Positions 1 to 9,557 of a stretch of DNA of 64,000 bases are shown here, in pieces. Both the position numbers and the translations under genes were made by a program. How positions within the stretch are numbered: position 1 is the stretch's first letter; each line of letters starts with the position of its first letter. The stretch lies in the NCBI GenBank assembly GCA_017446885.1, contig JAFSOR010000028.1, forward strand, positions 62,001 to 126,000, given 5' to 3'. The DNA comes from Spirochaetia bacterium (GTDB lineage Bacteria; Spirochaetota; Spirochaetia; CADAEX01). The notes under the pieces are model-generated. The model was not told where the DNA came from. It did not search any database and saw only the letters and a list, made by a program, of their open reading frames with translations.

Positions 1-557
1 AGATAACCGGTCTTGACAACCTGCGCTCAGTTCCAGGCGGTGTAGTTGTTGCCGCAAACCACCAGAGCACTCTGGAAACTCTGCTTTTCCCCACTATAAT
101 GGATAACCTTAAACCTGTCACTTTTGTAGTAAAGAAAAGCCTGGTCACTGGCTGGGCATTCGGTCCTATAATGAGGCTTTTTAACCCTATAGCCCTGGAT
201 CGCAAAGAGCCCAAGGTAGACCTTGAGAAGGTTATGAAGGAAGGCACTTCAGCATTGCAGGAAGGCAAATCTGTGGTGCTGTTCCCACAGGGGACACGGT
301 GCAAGGGTTTTGATCCTGCCACTTTCAATTCCCTGGCTGTAAAGCTTGCAAAACGGGCTGGTGTTCCAGTGGTCCCCTGTGCAGTCAAGACCGACTTCTG
401 GGAAAACGGCCGCCTGGTCAGCACTATCGGCGACATCTATCCTGACCGGACAATTCATATGGCATTCGGCCCAGCAATCACCATAGATGGAGCAGGCAAG
501 AAAGAGCAGAGACAGCTTCTGGAATATATTGATGAAACCTACCGAGGAATGGCGTAA
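1..557 (+). CDS. plsC: 1-acyl-glycerol-3-phosphate acyltransferase, 5' end cut
   Basis: This is the C-terminal part of a PlsC-family acyltransferase, which esterifies the sn-2 position of lysophosphatidic acid in membrane phospholipid synthesis. The reading frame is open from base 3 at the window edge, so the start lies outside. The visible frame carries the acyltransferase block I as NHQSTLET (a variant of NHxSxxD, here ending in Glu) and block III as FPQGTR, close to the usual FPEGTR. About 184 residues are visible, including the expected C-terminal part after FPQGTR. The next gene starts inside its last codons (overlap of about 26 bases), which suggests one transcript. The family call is firm. 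The exact acyl acceptor cannot be told from sequence. Confidence 0.85.
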   Translation, partial: ITGLDNLRSVPGGVVVAANHQSTLETLLFPTIMDNLKPVTFVVKKSLVTGWAFGPIMRLFNPIALDRKEPKVDLEKVMKEGTSALQEGKSVVLFPQGTRCKGFDPATFNSLAVKLAKRAGVPVVPCAVKTDFWENGRLVSTIGDIYPDRTIHMAFGPAITIDGAGKKEQRQLLEYIDETYRGMA

Positions 558-2409
558 GCTTCTATTCGACCTGAGCGACCAGGCTTTCTTTGACCTGGTC
601 CGAAACTATCTGGGGGATATCCATACCCCTTTCAACAAGCACAAACTGCTGGACAGCCTGGAGGCTTTTCTTCTTAACAAAGCCAACTTGGAGCAGATTA
701 TCTCCATGATTGACTCGTCCGATGCGGCGCTGCTTTCTGCTGTCGATTTTCTGGGGTGTGCCAGCATAGGCCAGCTCTATTCGCTATTCAGCGACGAAAA
801 GCCCTACTACAGCTTTTATACACATCTTATGAACCTTGAGGAACGGCTCCTTATATGCCCTGTCCGCTCAGAGAAAGGGGAGCAGACCGTTGTCATTTCC
901 CCTATATTCAAGGAAGAGCTTGAAAAGTGTGTCATAGATTTTGACCTGTTCCTGGGCTGCAGAAAAGCCCCTGCCAAGAAGAATACTGAATATTCATGGT
1001 ACGATATTCCGGTTATTTCAGCCTATATATCTGCTCTTCTGGCAAAAAAGGGCAAAGCTGCACCATCGGTTCCTGCCTGCAATCTGGCTAAAGATGCAGG
1101 CGAAATAATAAAAGATATTCTTTTAAAGCATTCCCTTTTTTATCAGGCAGGCCGCCATCTGGTTCCTGTCAATGAGAATCTAAAGAAGCTTTTCTCCATG
1201 GATAGTCGGGATGTCAGCAGGTTCTTCATACAGTCATACCTGGCTTCTAATCCGCTGGAAACCCTTGTTTACGATACCATGCGGACCGACCGTTCATATC
1301 CAGACAGGGCTTTTGCACGGCTGGTACGGTGCACTGCATATCTGGCAGGCCTTGATGCCGGAGATATTGAATCCTGTAAGGAGCATCTTCTTAAGTCAGC
1401 CCTTGCGGTGGAAGAGAGTACAGGTATAAGAAAGCTTACATCTATCCAGAGCACCGGAAATGGCAATATAGTGGTACAACCAGATTTTTCCCTCTATGTC
1501 CAAGGTACTCTTGACGCTATGGAGAGTCTGGCACTTGCTTTTTATTCCGAAATCAGGGACCTCGATGTCATAAGCCGCTGGGAAGTGAAGAGGGAAAGCT
1601 TTATGCGCGGAATCCGTTCTGGAATCAGCCCCAGCACCTTTATAGCCCTGCTTGAAGAAAAATCGGGCGCAGAACTTCCGCAGAACATTCTTTATTCCTT
1701 TAAAAGCTGGGAAGAGGAATGCCGGGGAATTGCAATATACCAGGGCTGTGTGATAAAGGCAGATGAACGCTTCTCCAACCTCTTGGACAACAACAGTATT
1801 TTTAAAAAATATGTGCAGGAAAAGCTGGGCGTAGGCATCTATCTTATCTCTGAGGATAATGCAGCCGATGCCATGAAGGTGGTGGAGGGCGTATCGGGTC
1901 AGAGCCTTGTTTTGCCTATGGAAAAAAAGAATATTGATGTACTGCCTGCAATTGAAAAAGAAAACAATTCCAGCCGGTTTAAAGAGTATGAAAATCCTGT
2001 TCCCAGGGCTAAAAAACGTGATATTTCTGAAAAGCTTTTAAAGAAAATAGAAGAGCTCGATATAACCGAAGAGCAGAAGGATATACTTTCTGACCGGGTG
2101 CGCCGCAGGCTTATTCTTTCGGAAAAACAGCTTGATTCTGGCAGTGTAAGGTATGAGCTTATGGAAGCCCGTGGGATAGATTATAACCGGAAAGTAAGGC
2201 TGTGCCAGCACGTTATGGAGCTTGGTGGTGCTTTTCTTGAGCTTACAGTGGGCTCCGAGGGGACTTTGCTTGTAAAACCGCTCCAGCTTAAAAAATCTGG
2301 AAATGACATGCTTTTGATAGGCGATGAGATACCAGATGGCTTTTCGGTACAGGTTCCTCTACGCAAGGTTCGCTATATACGCAAGGTTCGTACATCGCTT
2401 ATGGCTTGA
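532..2409 (+). CDS. helicase-associated (XPB N-terminal-like) domain protein
   Basis: A protein of about 625 residues if translation starts at the ATG at 532. An upstream in-frame ATG at 487 lies deeper inside plsC, and neither has a strong ribosome binding site, so the start is uncertain. I see no P-loop or DExx box, so it is not itself a helicase. The middle part, around residues 305-450, begins with IVVQPDFSLYV and resembles the helicase-associated domain found N-terminal to XPB/Ssl2 helicases (Pfam Helicase_C_3 type). Residues 490-530 are charged and probably helical or linker-like. The C-terminal section contains a WYL-like pattern, but I cannot assign it. The function is unknown; a DNA-binding or regulatory role is inference only. 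It overlaps plsC and is followed by two tRNA genes. Confidence 0.7.
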   Translation: MKPTEEWRKLLFDLSDQAFFDLVRNYLGDIHTPFNKHKLLDSLEAFLLNKANLEQIISMIDSSDAALLSAVDFLGCASIGQLYSLFSDEKPYYSFYTHLMNLEERLLICPVRSEKGEQTVVISPIFKEELEKCVIDFDLFLGCRKAPAKKNTEYSWYDIPVISAYISALLAKKGKAAPSVPACNLAKDAGEIIKDILLKHSLFYQAGRHLVPVNENLKKLFSMDSRDVSRFFIQSYLASNPLETLVYDTMRTDRSYPDRAFARLVRCTAYLAGLDAGDIESCKEHLLKSALAVEESTGIRKLTSIQSTGNGNIVVQPDFSLYVQGTLDAMESLALAFYSEIRDLDVISRWEVKRESFMRGIRSGISPSTFIALLEEKSGAELPQNILYSFKSWEEECRGIAIYQGCVIKADERFSNLLDNNSIFKKYVQEKLGVGIYLISEDNAADAMKVVEGVSGQSLVLPMEKKNIDVLPAIEKENNSSRFKEYENPVPRAKKRDISEKLLKKIEELDITEEQKDILSDRVRRRLILSEKQLDSGSVRYELMEARGIDYNRKVRLCQHVMELGGAFLELTVGSEGTLLVKPLQLKKSGNDMLLIGDEIPDGFSVQVPLRKVRYIRKVRTSLMA

Positions 2410-2469
2410 CACTCAACTTCATTTTTTTTAGTATTCCATATTGACTATTTCTTTAGAAAAAGTTATAAA

Positions 2470-2550
2470 GCGAGAGTGGTGAAACTGGCAGACACGCCAG
2501 ACTTAGGATCTGGTGCCTCAGGCATAAGGGTTCGAGTCCCTTCTCTCGCA
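2470..2550 (+). tRNA. tRNA-Leu (anticodon TAG)
   Basis: The sequence folds as a class II tRNA. A 7-bp acceptor stem GCGAGAG/CTCTCGC is followed by discriminator A. The anticodon loop is ACTTAGGAT with anticodon TAG. There is a long variable arm and a T-loop of TTCGAGT. The 3' CCA is not encoded. It lies 18 bases upstream of tRNA-Gly and is probably on the same transcript. Confidence 0.95.
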
Positions 2551-2568
2551 TAGAGAAGGATGCCGTAC

Positions 2569-2640
2569 GCGGGAGTAGCTCAGTGGTAGAGCGCCACCTT
2601 GCCAAGGTGGATGTCGCGGGTCCAACTCCCGTCTCCCGCT
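2569..2640 (+). tRNA. tRNA-Gly (anticodon GCC)
   Basis: A 72-nt cloverleaf with acceptor stem GCGGGAG/CTCCCGC, discriminator T and anticodon loop TTGCCAA (anticodon GCC). CCA is not encoded. The T-loop reads TCCAACT, so position 55 is C instead of the nearly universal U (pseudouridine), which is unusual. A strong terminator follows at once. Confidence 0.95.
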
Positions 2641-2644
2641 CTTT

Positions 2645-2674
2645 AAGCAGCTTGTAAAAGCTGCTTTTTTTTTT
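2645..2674 (+). terminator. intrinsic terminator of the tRNA-Leu/tRNA-Gly unit
   Basis: A hairpin of AAGCAGCTT and AAGCTGCTT type with a short loop is followed by a run of about nine T. It ends the tRNA pair and separates it from tig. Confidence 0.85.
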
Positions 2675-2719
2675 GCCTTTATCCCCAGAAACAAGTTCAT
2701 GGTGACGCCTAAGCTGTCA

Positions 2720-2737
2720 GTCTGACGAAGGTCAGAC
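2720..2737 (+). other. hairpin in the tig upstream region
   Basis: A perfect 7-bp stem GTCTGAC/GTCAGAC closes a GAAG loop. No T-tract follows, so it is not an intrinsic terminator. It lies about 75 bases before the tig start, and whether it is part of the tig leader is unknown. Confidence 0.4.
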
Positions 2738-2812
2738 CCTATATACAAAAAATAAAAAATTTTATATATTTAATATATTAACTACACAAATTCAATAAAA
2801 AAGAGGACTAAA

Positions 2813-4174
2813 GTGGTAGCAAGTAAAGAGATTAAATGCCTTGAGAAATCAAAAGTTGAACTTTCAATCAAGGTGGACAAAGAGTTTGTAAAGAAGGAAT
2901 ATGATGAACTTCTGGCTAAGTATTCCAAGACAGCACATATCAAGGGATTCAGACCTGGAAAGGTGCCTGCATCTGTACTGGAGCGCAAGTTCGGCGATTC
3001 GCTGGTGAACGAGGCTGGTTTCAATGTGATTGAGAAAAGTCTTCAGGAGGCGCTTGTGGATGTGGAGAAAAAGCCGCTCCCATATGTTACACCAGCCCTT
3101 AAGGACGAAGAGAACCTGAAGCTGGCTTTGGACAAGGATATCGAGTTCACAGTGGAATACGACACATTCCCAGATGTTGAGCTGGGCGAGTATAAAGGAA
3201 TCGAGATAGAGGTTCCAAATGTAGTCATCAAGGATTCCGATATCGACCGCGAGCTGGACAAGTACCGGGAGCAGAATGCAATTGTCACCGAGAAGAAGGG
3301 AGCTAACGGAAAGGTTGCCAAGGACAATGTCATCACCATCAACTATGTGGAAGTGGATGGCGAGGACAAGGAGATTACTGGAACCAAGCGGGACGATTTT
3401 ACTTTCACTGTAGGAACAGGCTACAACTACTACAAGCTGGATGATGATGTCATCGGCATGAAGAAGGAAGAAGAGAAGATTATCGAGAAGGAGTACGCTC
3501 CAGACTTTGAATACAAAGACCTGGCAGGCCGCAAGGTGCGGATCAAGGTTAAAGTGACCAGCATCAAGAAGAAGGAGCTGCCAGAGATCACCGACGAGCT
3601 TGCTCAGGATATCAACGAGAAGTACAAGACCAAAGAGGATCTTATCGAGGATGTCAAGAAGAGGCTTTACGGTGTAAGCGAAATGAAACTCCTGGATGAC
3701 AAGAAGCGCGCCATTATGGAGAAGATTATCGAGACCACAAAGGTAGACCCACCACAGTCAATGATTGACAACCAGATTAATACAATGTGGACTAACTTCA
3801 TCTACCGTTTCGGCGGCGACGAGAAGCAGGTTGAGAAGATGCTGGCTATGGAGGGCAAGACCAAGGACGACCTGGCAAAGGACTGGGAAGGCGAGGCACT
3901 CCGTGCTGTAAAGAGCCAGATAATCATTGCTCAGATAAGCAAGGCCGAAAAGATTGAAGCCTCCGACGATGATATCGAGGAAGAGATCAAGACCGAAGCC
4001 GGCAGAAGCGGCATGAAGGTGGAGGATTTCAAGGAATATGTCAAAGAGAACAATATGAACGAATATTTCAAGATTGGAATCATTGACAGAAAGACTTACG
4101 ACTTCCTTATTGCAAATGCAAAGATCAAGAAGGGTGCAGATATCAAGTATCTGGACTTCCTTCATAAGGCATGA
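2813..4174 (+). CDS. tig: trigger factor, ribosome-associated chaperone and PPIase
   Basis: A 453-residue protein of normal trigger factor length. The ribosome-docking signature GFRPGKVP is at residues 45-52. The central part (about 155-245) matches the FKBP-type prolyl isomerase domain, and the helical C-terminal chaperone domain follows. It binds nascent chains at the ribosome exit tunnel in the cytoplasm. The start is the GTG at 2813, preceded by AGAGGAC about 8 bases upstream; no ATG is better placed. It heads the tig-clpP-clpX group, a gene order conserved in many bacteria, and its stop overlaps the possible upstream start of clpP. Confidence 0.97.
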   Translation: MVASKEIKCLEKSKVELSIKVDKEFVKKEYDELLAKYSKTAHIKGFRPGKVPASVLERKFGDSLVNEAGFNVIEKSLQEALVDVEKKPLPYVTPALKDEENLKLALDKDIEFTVEYDTFPDVELGEYKGIEIEVPNVVIKDSDIDRELDKYREQNAIVTEKKGANGKVAKDNVITINYVEVDGEDKEITGTKRDDFTFTVGTGYNYYKLDDDVIGMKKEEEKIIEKEYAPDFEYKDLAGRKVRIKVKVTSIKKKELPEITDELAQDINEKYKTKEDLIEDVKKRLYGVSEMKLLDDKKRAIMEKIIETTKVDPPQSMIDNQINTMWTNFIYRFGGDEKQVEKMLAMEGKTKDDLAKDWEGEALRAVKSQIIIAQISKAEKIEASDDDIEEEIKTEAGRSGMKVEDFKEYVKENNMNEYFKIGIIDRKTYDFLIANAKIKKGADIKYLDFLHKA

Positions 4175-4185
4175 TTGAAAGGTAT

Positions 4186-4782
4186 ATGACAGAAAAAGAC
4201 AACACACTGGTTCCTGTCGTTGTAGAGCGGACAGGAAACGGCGAGCGCTCATACGATATTTACTCCAGGCTTTTAAAGGACCGCATAGTGTTCCTGGACG
4301 GGCAGATTGACGACCTTACCGCAGACCTTGTGGTGGCACAGCTTCTTTTGCTTGAATCGCAGGACCCTGAGCGGGACATAAGCCTGTACATAAATTCTCC
4401 CGGCGGCGTGGTTACTGCCGGGCTTGCAATCTACGACACCATAAAGTACATAAAGCCCGATGTTCAGACTATATGCATAGGACAGGCCGCCTCTATGGCT
4501 GCTGTAATCCTGGCAGGCGGGGCAAAGGGCAAACGCTTTGCACTCCCTTCCGGCCGCATCATGATGCATCAGCCTTGGGGCGGTGCCGAAGGGCAGGCCA
4601 AGGATATCAATATCCAGGCAAAGGAGATACTGCGCCTTAAGAAAATGCTCACCGAGTACATTGCCAAGGATACTGGCAAGAGTGTGGAAAGCGTGGCTGC
4701 CGACCTGGAGCGGGACAACTTTATGTCTGCATCCGATGCTAAAGAATATGGCATCATCGACAAGGTCATGAACAGGGAGTAA
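4186..4782 (+). CDS. clpP: ATP-dependent Clp protease proteolytic subunit
   Basis: The serine protease ring of the ClpXP and ClpAP machines, which degrades unfolded or tagged proteins passed on by an AAA+ partner. With the start at 4186 it has 198 residues. The catalytic triad is visible: Ser103 in GQAASMAA, His128 in MMHQP and Asp177 in the later LERDNF region. An alternative ATG at 4171 overlaps the tig stop and would add five residues. I prefer 4186 because GAAAGG precedes it, although that spacing is short, so the choice is not certain. clpX follows after one base, indicating tight translational coupling. Confidence 0.96.
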   Translation: MTEKDNTLVPVVVERTGNGERSYDIYSRLLKDRIVFLDGQIDDLTADLVVAQLLLLESQDPERDISLYINSPGGVVTAGLAIYDTIKYIKPDVQTICIGQAASMAAVILAGGAKGKRFALPSGRIMMHQPWGGAEGQAKDINIQAKEILRLKKMLTEYIAKDTGKSVESVAADLERDNFMSASDAKEYGIIDKVMNRE

Positions 4783-4783
4783 T

Positions 4784-6031
4784 ATGGCAAAGGATAAGCA
4801 CAACTACTGCAGCTTCTGCGGAATGTCCGAAGAACTTGTAGGTAACCTGATTCCCGGTGTGGCAGGCTTTATCTGCGAGAACTGTGTCGATATCTGCTCA
4901 GGCATATTCGAAGAGGCCCGCACCAAAAAGAAAGGCAAGAAGGAAAGCAGCTTCAATGCTCAGCTGGATGCTACCCCAGAGGAGCTTAAAGCATTCCTGG
5001 ACGACTATGTGATTGGTCAGGACCAGGCCAAGAAGGTGCTTTCTGTAGCTGTCTACAACCACTATAAGCGCATTTTCGAGAAAGATAAGGTAGAGGGGGG
5101 CGTGGAGCTGGACAAGTCCAACGTCCTTATGATAGGCCCGACTGGAACAGGCAAGACACTGCTGGCCAAAAGCCTGGCAAAGAAGCTTAATGTGCCGTTT
5201 GCAATCGCCGATGCCACAACCCTTACAGAGGCAGGCTATGTGGGCGAGGATGTGGAGAATATCCTTTTAAAGCTTATCCAGGCCGCAGGCGATGATGTCG
5301 CTGCCGCAGAAAAGGGTATAATCTACATAGACGAGATAGATAAGATTTCCAAGAAAGGGGAGAATATCTCCATAACCCGCGATGTCTCTGGCGAAGGTGT
5401 CCAGCAGGCTCTCCTCAAGATAATAGAGGGAACTCAGGCCTCGGTACCACCCCAGGGCGGCCGGAAGCACCCTAATCAGGAGCTTATAAAGATAAACACA
5501 GAGAACATCCTGTTCATCTGCGGCGGTGCGTTCGTGGGTCTGGACAGCATAATAGAGTCCAGGGTTGCACAGCATCCGCTGGGGTTTGGTGCCGATGTCC
5601 GCCAGAGCAGCGAGAAGAATCTGGAGGAACTCTATGCCCAGATCCAGCCTGACGACCTGGTAAAGTTTGGCCTTATTCCCGAGCTTATAGGGCGGCTTCC
5701 TATTACAGTGACTTTGAACAACCTTACAAAAGAAGATATAAAAAAGATTATCACCGAGCCAAAGAACGCTATTATCAGACAGTATATGGCTATGCTCAAG
5801 CTGGACGATGCAGATCTTGAGTTTACCGAAAGTGCCTTGGATGCAGTGGCAGAACAGGCTATAAAGCACAAGACCGGTGCCCGTGGAATAAGAGCTATTG
5901 TAGAAAGCTTCATGACCGATGTCATGTACAGGCTTCCTTCTATCAAGGGGCATAAGAAGGTGATTATAACAGAAGAAGTTGTCACCGGTTCTAAAGAGCC
6001 GGAAATAATCACAGAGCAGAAATCTGCTTGA
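4784..6031 (+). CDS. clpX: ATP-dependent Clp protease ATP-binding subunit ClpX
   Basis: A 415-residue AAA+ unfoldase that recognises substrates and feeds them into ClpP. The N-terminal C4 zinc-binding domain has Cys9, Cys12, Cys31 and Cys34. Walker A GPTGTGKT is at about residues 118-125, Walker B is YIDEIDKI, and the sensor/arginine finger region and C-terminal domain are intact. The ClpP-contacting loop region reads LIGRLP. The start is one base after the clpP stop, with the ribosome binding site (AGGGAG) inside the end of clpP. Together with tig and clpP it forms a protein-quality-control operon. Confidence 0.97.
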   Translation: MAKDKHNYCSFCGMSEELVGNLIPGVAGFICENCVDICSGIFEEARTKKKGKKESSFNAQLDATPEELKAFLDDYVIGQDQAKKVLSVAVYNHYKRIFEKDKVEGGVELDKSNVLMIGPTGTGKTLLAKSLAKKLNVPFAIADATTLTEAGYVGEDVENILLKLIQAAGDDVAAAEKGIIYIDEIDKISKKGENISITRDVSGEGVQQALLKIIEGTQASVPPQGGRKHPNQELIKINTENILFICGGAFVGLDSIIESRVAQHPLGFGADVRQSSEKNLEELYAQIQPDDLVKFGLIPELIGRLPITVTLNNLTKEDIKKIITEPKNAIIRQYMAMLKLDDADLEFTESALDAVAEQAIKHKTGARGIRAIVESFMTDVMYRLPSIKGHKKVIITEEVVTGSKEPEIITEQKSA

Positions 6032-6044
6032 AGCGAGGTGGTGT

Positions 6045-6989
6045 ATGAATTTGCGCGGAAAATCCCTTATCTCACTTAAAGACTTCACACCGGAAGAAAT
6101 CCGATATTTCCTCGATGTTGCAAGAAAAGTAAAGGAAGAACACCATAAGGGAATACGCAAGCAGCGCTTTTTAGGCATGACTATTGCACTGCTCTTTGAG
6201 AAGCGCTCCACCCGCACCCGCTGTTCGTTCGAGACAGCATTCGGCGAGGAGGGAGGCCACCCGGTATTCCTTTCCAGCGCCGATATCCAGCTTGGTGTAA
6301 AAGAGACAGTTGAGGACACAGCCCATGTTCTGGGCCGCATGTTCGACTGCATAGAATTCCGTGGCTTTAAAACCCGCCATGTAGAGATATTGGCCGAGGT
6401 TTCCGGCATTCCTGTCATCAACGGACTTTCAGACGATTTCCACCCCACACAGGTACTGGCCGACCTTATGACCCTGGAAGAACATTTTGGCACCCTCAAG
6501 GGCAAGAAGCTTGCATTTGTGGGAGATGGCCGGAACAATATGGCAAATTCACTTATGATTGGCTGTGCCAAGATGGGGGTGGATGTCGCAATTGTGGCTC
6601 CAGATTCTCTGCACCCGGAAGGCAGCCTGGTAGCGCTGGCAGAAGGCTTTGCAAAAGAGGCTGGTTCTTCTGTGCTTATAACCTCCAGTGTTGATGACGG
6701 TGTTAAAGGTGCCGACGTAATTTATACCGATGTATGGGCATCCATGGGCGAAGAGGCAAAGCTGGCCGAGCGTATAAAACTGCTCAAACCTTACCAGGTG
6801 AATGCAGAGCTTATGGCCAGGACTGGTAGGAAGAGTGTCTTTATGCACTGCCTGCCTGCTGTGCGGAACAACGAGGTGACACCTGATGTAATTGACGGAC
6901 CGCAGTCTGTAGTATGGGACGAGGCCGAGAACCGTAAATGGACTATAAAATCTGTTATGCTTTGTCTGCTTGGAAAGGAGAATGATTAA
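6045..6989 (+). CDS. argF: ornithine carbamoyltransferase
   Basis: Transfers the carbamoyl group between carbamoyl phosphate and ornithine/citrulline. It is 314 residues, the usual length. The carbamoyl phosphate loop STRTR is at residues 55-59. The motif DDFHPTQ and the ornithine-binding HCLPA (Cys269) are present. Sequence alone does not separate the biosynthetic (ArgF) from the catabolic (ArcB) role. No arginine deiminase or carbamate kinase gene is adjacent, and no other arginine gene is in the window. A good ribosome binding site (GAGGTGG) precedes the start 13 bases after clpX. The lipoprotein gene begins inside its last codons. Confidence 0.93.
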   Translation: MNLRGKSLISLKDFTPEEIRYFLDVARKVKEEHHKGIRKQRFLGMTIALLFEKRSTRTRCSFETAFGEEGGHPVFLSSADIQLGVKETVEDTAHVLGRMFDCIEFRGFKTRHVEILAEVSGIPVINGLSDDFHPTQVLADLMTLEEHFGTLKGKKLAFVGDGRNNMANSLMIGCAKMGVDVAIVAPDSLHPEGSLVALAEGFAKEAGSSVLITSSVDDGVKGADVIYTDVWASMGEEAKLAERIKLLKPYQVNAELMARTGRKSVFMHCLPAVRNNEVTPDVIDGPQSVVWDEAENRKWTIKSVMLCLLGKEND

Positions 6990-8913
6990 GAGACTGTTTC
7001 TTTTTTTATTAGTTTCACTTCTCTTATTTTCATGCGATAACGGCAGTTCGGATCATAGTCAGACTGGCGACGCAGTAATAAGCTATGATGCCAATGGTGC
7101 TGATTACGGCTCTATTCCATCTTCCCATGGAACAGAGCTGGCGGTTCAGGGTAATATAGGAAACCTGGAGAAAAATGGTTATGTGTTTGATGGCTGGAAT
7201 TCTTCTTCCGATGGTTCGGGCTCAGACTATATTCCTGGTTCAACCTGTCCATTGAAAAGCACTAAACTCTATGCTAAGTGGGCTCTTATCTTTAACTATA
7301 ATGTCTCAAATTCAATGCGTTCCTCAGATAGCCAAAAAGCTTTATCGCTTGCCCCTTCTTCTGGCGCTTATCTGCACATAACAGGGCTTACCCAGAAAGG
7401 AAAACAGCTTTCAGACCTGGCTATAACCGATACAATCGATGGCTACAGCGTTACCAGTATCAAATCTGGGGCTTTCCGCGGCTGTTCCAATATGAAGAAG
7501 ATTACTATCGCCGGAAGCGTCAGAAGCATAGGCGACGGTGCTTTTGCCGGATGTGGCAGCTTGGAGACTCTGGTCCTTAAGGGAACAGAACCGCCAGAGA
7601 TGGGTTCCGGAGTATTGGAATTCTGTCCTGCAGCAATCTGCGTTCCACCCGAGGCCAAAGAGAGTTATTCCCAAAAGGCAGGATGGAGTTCGTATGCTTC
7701 GCAGCTTGTATCGTATTTTACAGTCACATTCAAGAGCGGCAATGCCACAATAGATGCATATCCACCCGAGAAACAGGTTATATATCCAGAAACGACAGTA
7801 GATTCCCTGCCAGCCGATCCTGTGCGTTCAGGCTATTCCTTTGGCGGCTGGTACACAGGGCAGAACGGCACCGGCACAATGTTCACAGCCAATACAGAGG
7901 TAAACTCAGATTTAACTGTATATGCAAAATGGATTTTGATATCCCAGGGTACGGGAACAAGGCTTAGTTTCTCTATAATAAGTTTTACAGATGCCAGGGT
8001 TCCAAGCCATCTGTACCATAATATCACCCCCGATTCAAGTGCATCATATTATTATAAGGCAGTTCCCCGGTGGACAGCTGATAAAAATGTGGTGGGAGCT
8101 ACTAAGGATTATGTCCAGCTTCCTTATAAATACAGCATTAAGACCCACACAATCGATATGGGATTATTTGCCCCCGGAGCTTGGGATTTTGATGTAAGGG
8201 TTGTCTCTTCCAAAGGGGTGGTCCTTTATGAGAAAAAGCTTAGCAATGTAGTGGTGGATTCTCAGCCAGACAATATTGAGTTTATACTTGAGAAACGTTA
8301 CGAAGGATCTGGTACTTTGCAGATCAACGCTATTGCTGACACTGTGGAAAGCACTGGAGGCATGGTCATTTATTATGCAGGTCCACAGACCGGTACTATT
8401 ACAATTCCAGAATCGGAATCTATGGCTGGAGCCGATGGGACATCTATATTCAGAAAAACACTTTCTCTTTCTCCTGGCTTCTATGTGGTCACCTTGACTT
8501 TGAATGATGGTGGAGAGAACAGAGCATACAGAAGCGGCTATATAGAGGTGTTTGGCAATGAGACATCTGTACTTGACGGTACCGTGTATCGAGACACCTG
8601 GATGGCCGAAGGCTATACCGATGTAGGAGTTTCTGGCGGATTCTTCTTTGCAGGAAAAAAGAAGCTGGGCATGGTAGTCTCCACCAATGGTAATATCCAT
8701 TCCCGCACATGGACTTTCAATGCCCGTCAGACCGAAGATTCAGAGGAAATTGGAATCTATGTCTGGTATGTCAATGGGGTAAAGCAGGATCCATCTGATT
8801 CAACCTTTGTGCTGCGGAACCTTAAGCCTGGCAACTATAAGGTCCACTGCTTTGCGGTGGACAGCTCAATCAGTTATTTAGTGGGGGCAGAAATCTCAAT
8901 TCCTGTCAGGTAG
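6982..8913 (+). CDS. surface lipoprotein with InlB-type and BspA-type repeats
   Basis: A 643-residue secreted protein. It starts at the ATG at 6982, just after GGAAAGGAG, overlapping the argF stop. A signal peptide runs into the lipobox LLFSC, so the mature protein is predicted to be lipid-anchored at Cys18. Two InlB B-repeat (Listeria-Bacteroides, Flg_new) modules are visible near residues 37-103 and 244-318, each ending in a 'GYxFxGW...LYAKW' pattern. Between them lies a short leucine-rich BspA-like segment (residues 155-200, AFRGCSNM and AFAGCGSL). The C-terminal 320 residues look like beta-rich Ig-type modules of unknown type. Such proteins are common on host-associated treponemes, and adhesion is an inference. 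Its end overlaps the convergent DUF4416 gene by 18 bases. Confidence 0.85.
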   Translation: MIKRLFLFLLVSLLLFSCDNGSSDHSQTGDAVISYDANGADYGSIPSSHGTELAVQGNIGNLEKNGYVFDGWNSSSDGSGSDYIPGSTCPLKSTKLYAKWALIFNYNVSNSMRSSDSQKALSLAPSSGAYLHITGLTQKGKQLSDLAITDTIDGYSVTSIKSGAFRGCSNMKKITIAGSVRSIGDGAFAGCGSLETLVLKGTEPPEMGSGVLEFCPAAICVPPEAKESYSQKAGWSSYASQLVSYFTVTFKSGNATIDAYPPEKQVIYPETTVDSLPADPVRSGYSFGGWYTGQNGTGTMFTANTEVNSDLTVYAKWILISQGTGTRLSFSIISFTDARVPSHLYHNITPDSSASYYYKAVPRWTADKNVVGATKDYVQLPYKYSIKTHTIDMGLFAPGAWDFDVRVVSSKGVVLYEKKLSNVVVDSQPDNIEFILEKRYEGSGTLQINAIADTVESTGGMVIYYAGPQTGTITIPESESMAGADGTSIFRKTLSLSPGFYVVTLTLNDGGENRAYRSGYIEVFGNETSVLDGTVYRDTWMAEGYTDVGVSGGFFFAGKKKLGMVVSTNGNIHSRTWTFNARQTEDSEEIGIYVWYVNGVKQDPSDSTFVLRNLKPGNYKVHCFAVDSSISYLVGAEISIPVR

Positions 8914-9456
8914 GAGCAAGGAGCTGTCAGGGCATGCTCTAAGCTTCTTCTTAAGCAGCGTTCTCATTTCCTTGAATATCTGGTGAAAGGCTTTTGTCCT
9001 GTAGTCGGCGTAGGTCCAGGGCAGCGTCTGGTACTCCCTGTTCACATACATCAGCGTAACCTCGCCATAAATCCCTTTCTGAAGCGGTATCCGGTGCACA
9101 TTGTTCTTGGTGGTGGCCAGTATAAGAGAGCTTAAGCTTAAAAGGCCCGGATCCAGGTTTATTTTCCTGTTGCCTCTTTCAGCAAACTTTTCTTCAAGAG
9201 TGTTGGTGCGTATTTTGATGTCTGGAAGTTGGTCGGGGTTTACCAGATTTACAAACGAATAGAAAAAACGTTTTATGCCGCTGCCCATCTCAGGCACATA
9301 GTAGTCGGTAAAGTTAAAGTCGAACTCTTGGCTCTCGTAATCTATAGGGCCGAATTCATCCACCAGGGTGTGACGCAGCACCTCTTTCGCCTCTGGTAGA
9401 GTAGAGAGTATCCCCATGATAAGCTTGGTTTTAGAAAATGGTTCAATTGCACCCAT
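8896..9456 (-). CDS. DUF4416 family protein
   Basis: A 186-residue cytoplasmic protein resembling the DUF4416 family, whose function is unknown. The family-like features are the N-terminal KLIMGIL, the Phe/Tyr-rich FNFTDYYVPEMG segment and the TLPWTYADY motif near the C-terminus. The start is the ATG at 9456. No ribosome binding site is visible upstream. Instead a promoter (TTGCAA, 17-bp spacer, TATTCT) ends only 6 bases before the ATG, which predicts a leaderless transcript. Its 3' end overlaps the end of the lipoprotein gene on the other strand. Confidence 0.8.
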   Translation of the reverse strand: MGAIEPFSKTKLIMGILSTLPEAKEVLRHTLVDEFGPIDYESQEFDFNFTDYYVPEMGSGIKRFFYSFVNLVNPDQLPDIKIRTNTLEEKFAERGNRKINLDPGLLSLSSLILATTKNNVHRIPLQKGIYGEVTLMYVNREYQTLPWTYADYRTKAFHQIFKEMRTLLKKKLRACPDSSLLLPDRN

Positions 9457-9462
9457 ATTTTA

Positions 9463-9514
9463 AGAATATTAATTAATTTCTTTTGTTGCAAGTCTACTCT
9501 TATATTGGTATAAT
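9463..9514. promoter_or_regulatory. divergent promoter pair sharing one palindromic -35 box
   Basis: The hexamer TTGCAA at 9486-9491 is its own reverse complement. Rightward, a 17-bp spacer leads to TATAAT at 9509-9514 for the signalling operon. Leftward, a 17-bp spacer leads to TATTCT (9468-9463 on the minus strand) for the DUF4416 gene. Both spacings are ideal for the housekeeping sigma factor, so the two promoters would compete for the same -35 contact. Confidence 0.6.
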
Positions 9515-9557
9515 ATAATAATAAAAGATGTCCGCATTACGGAATGGTGGAGGCTAT

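Noticed and set aside
2518-2748. Small minus-strand open frame across the tRNA pair
   Set aside because: It covers two tRNA genes and a terminator, so it is not a gene.
5267-6571. Minus-strand open frame of 434 codons across clpX and argF
   Set aside because: It spans two well-defined plus-strand enzymes and has the composition of antisense translation.
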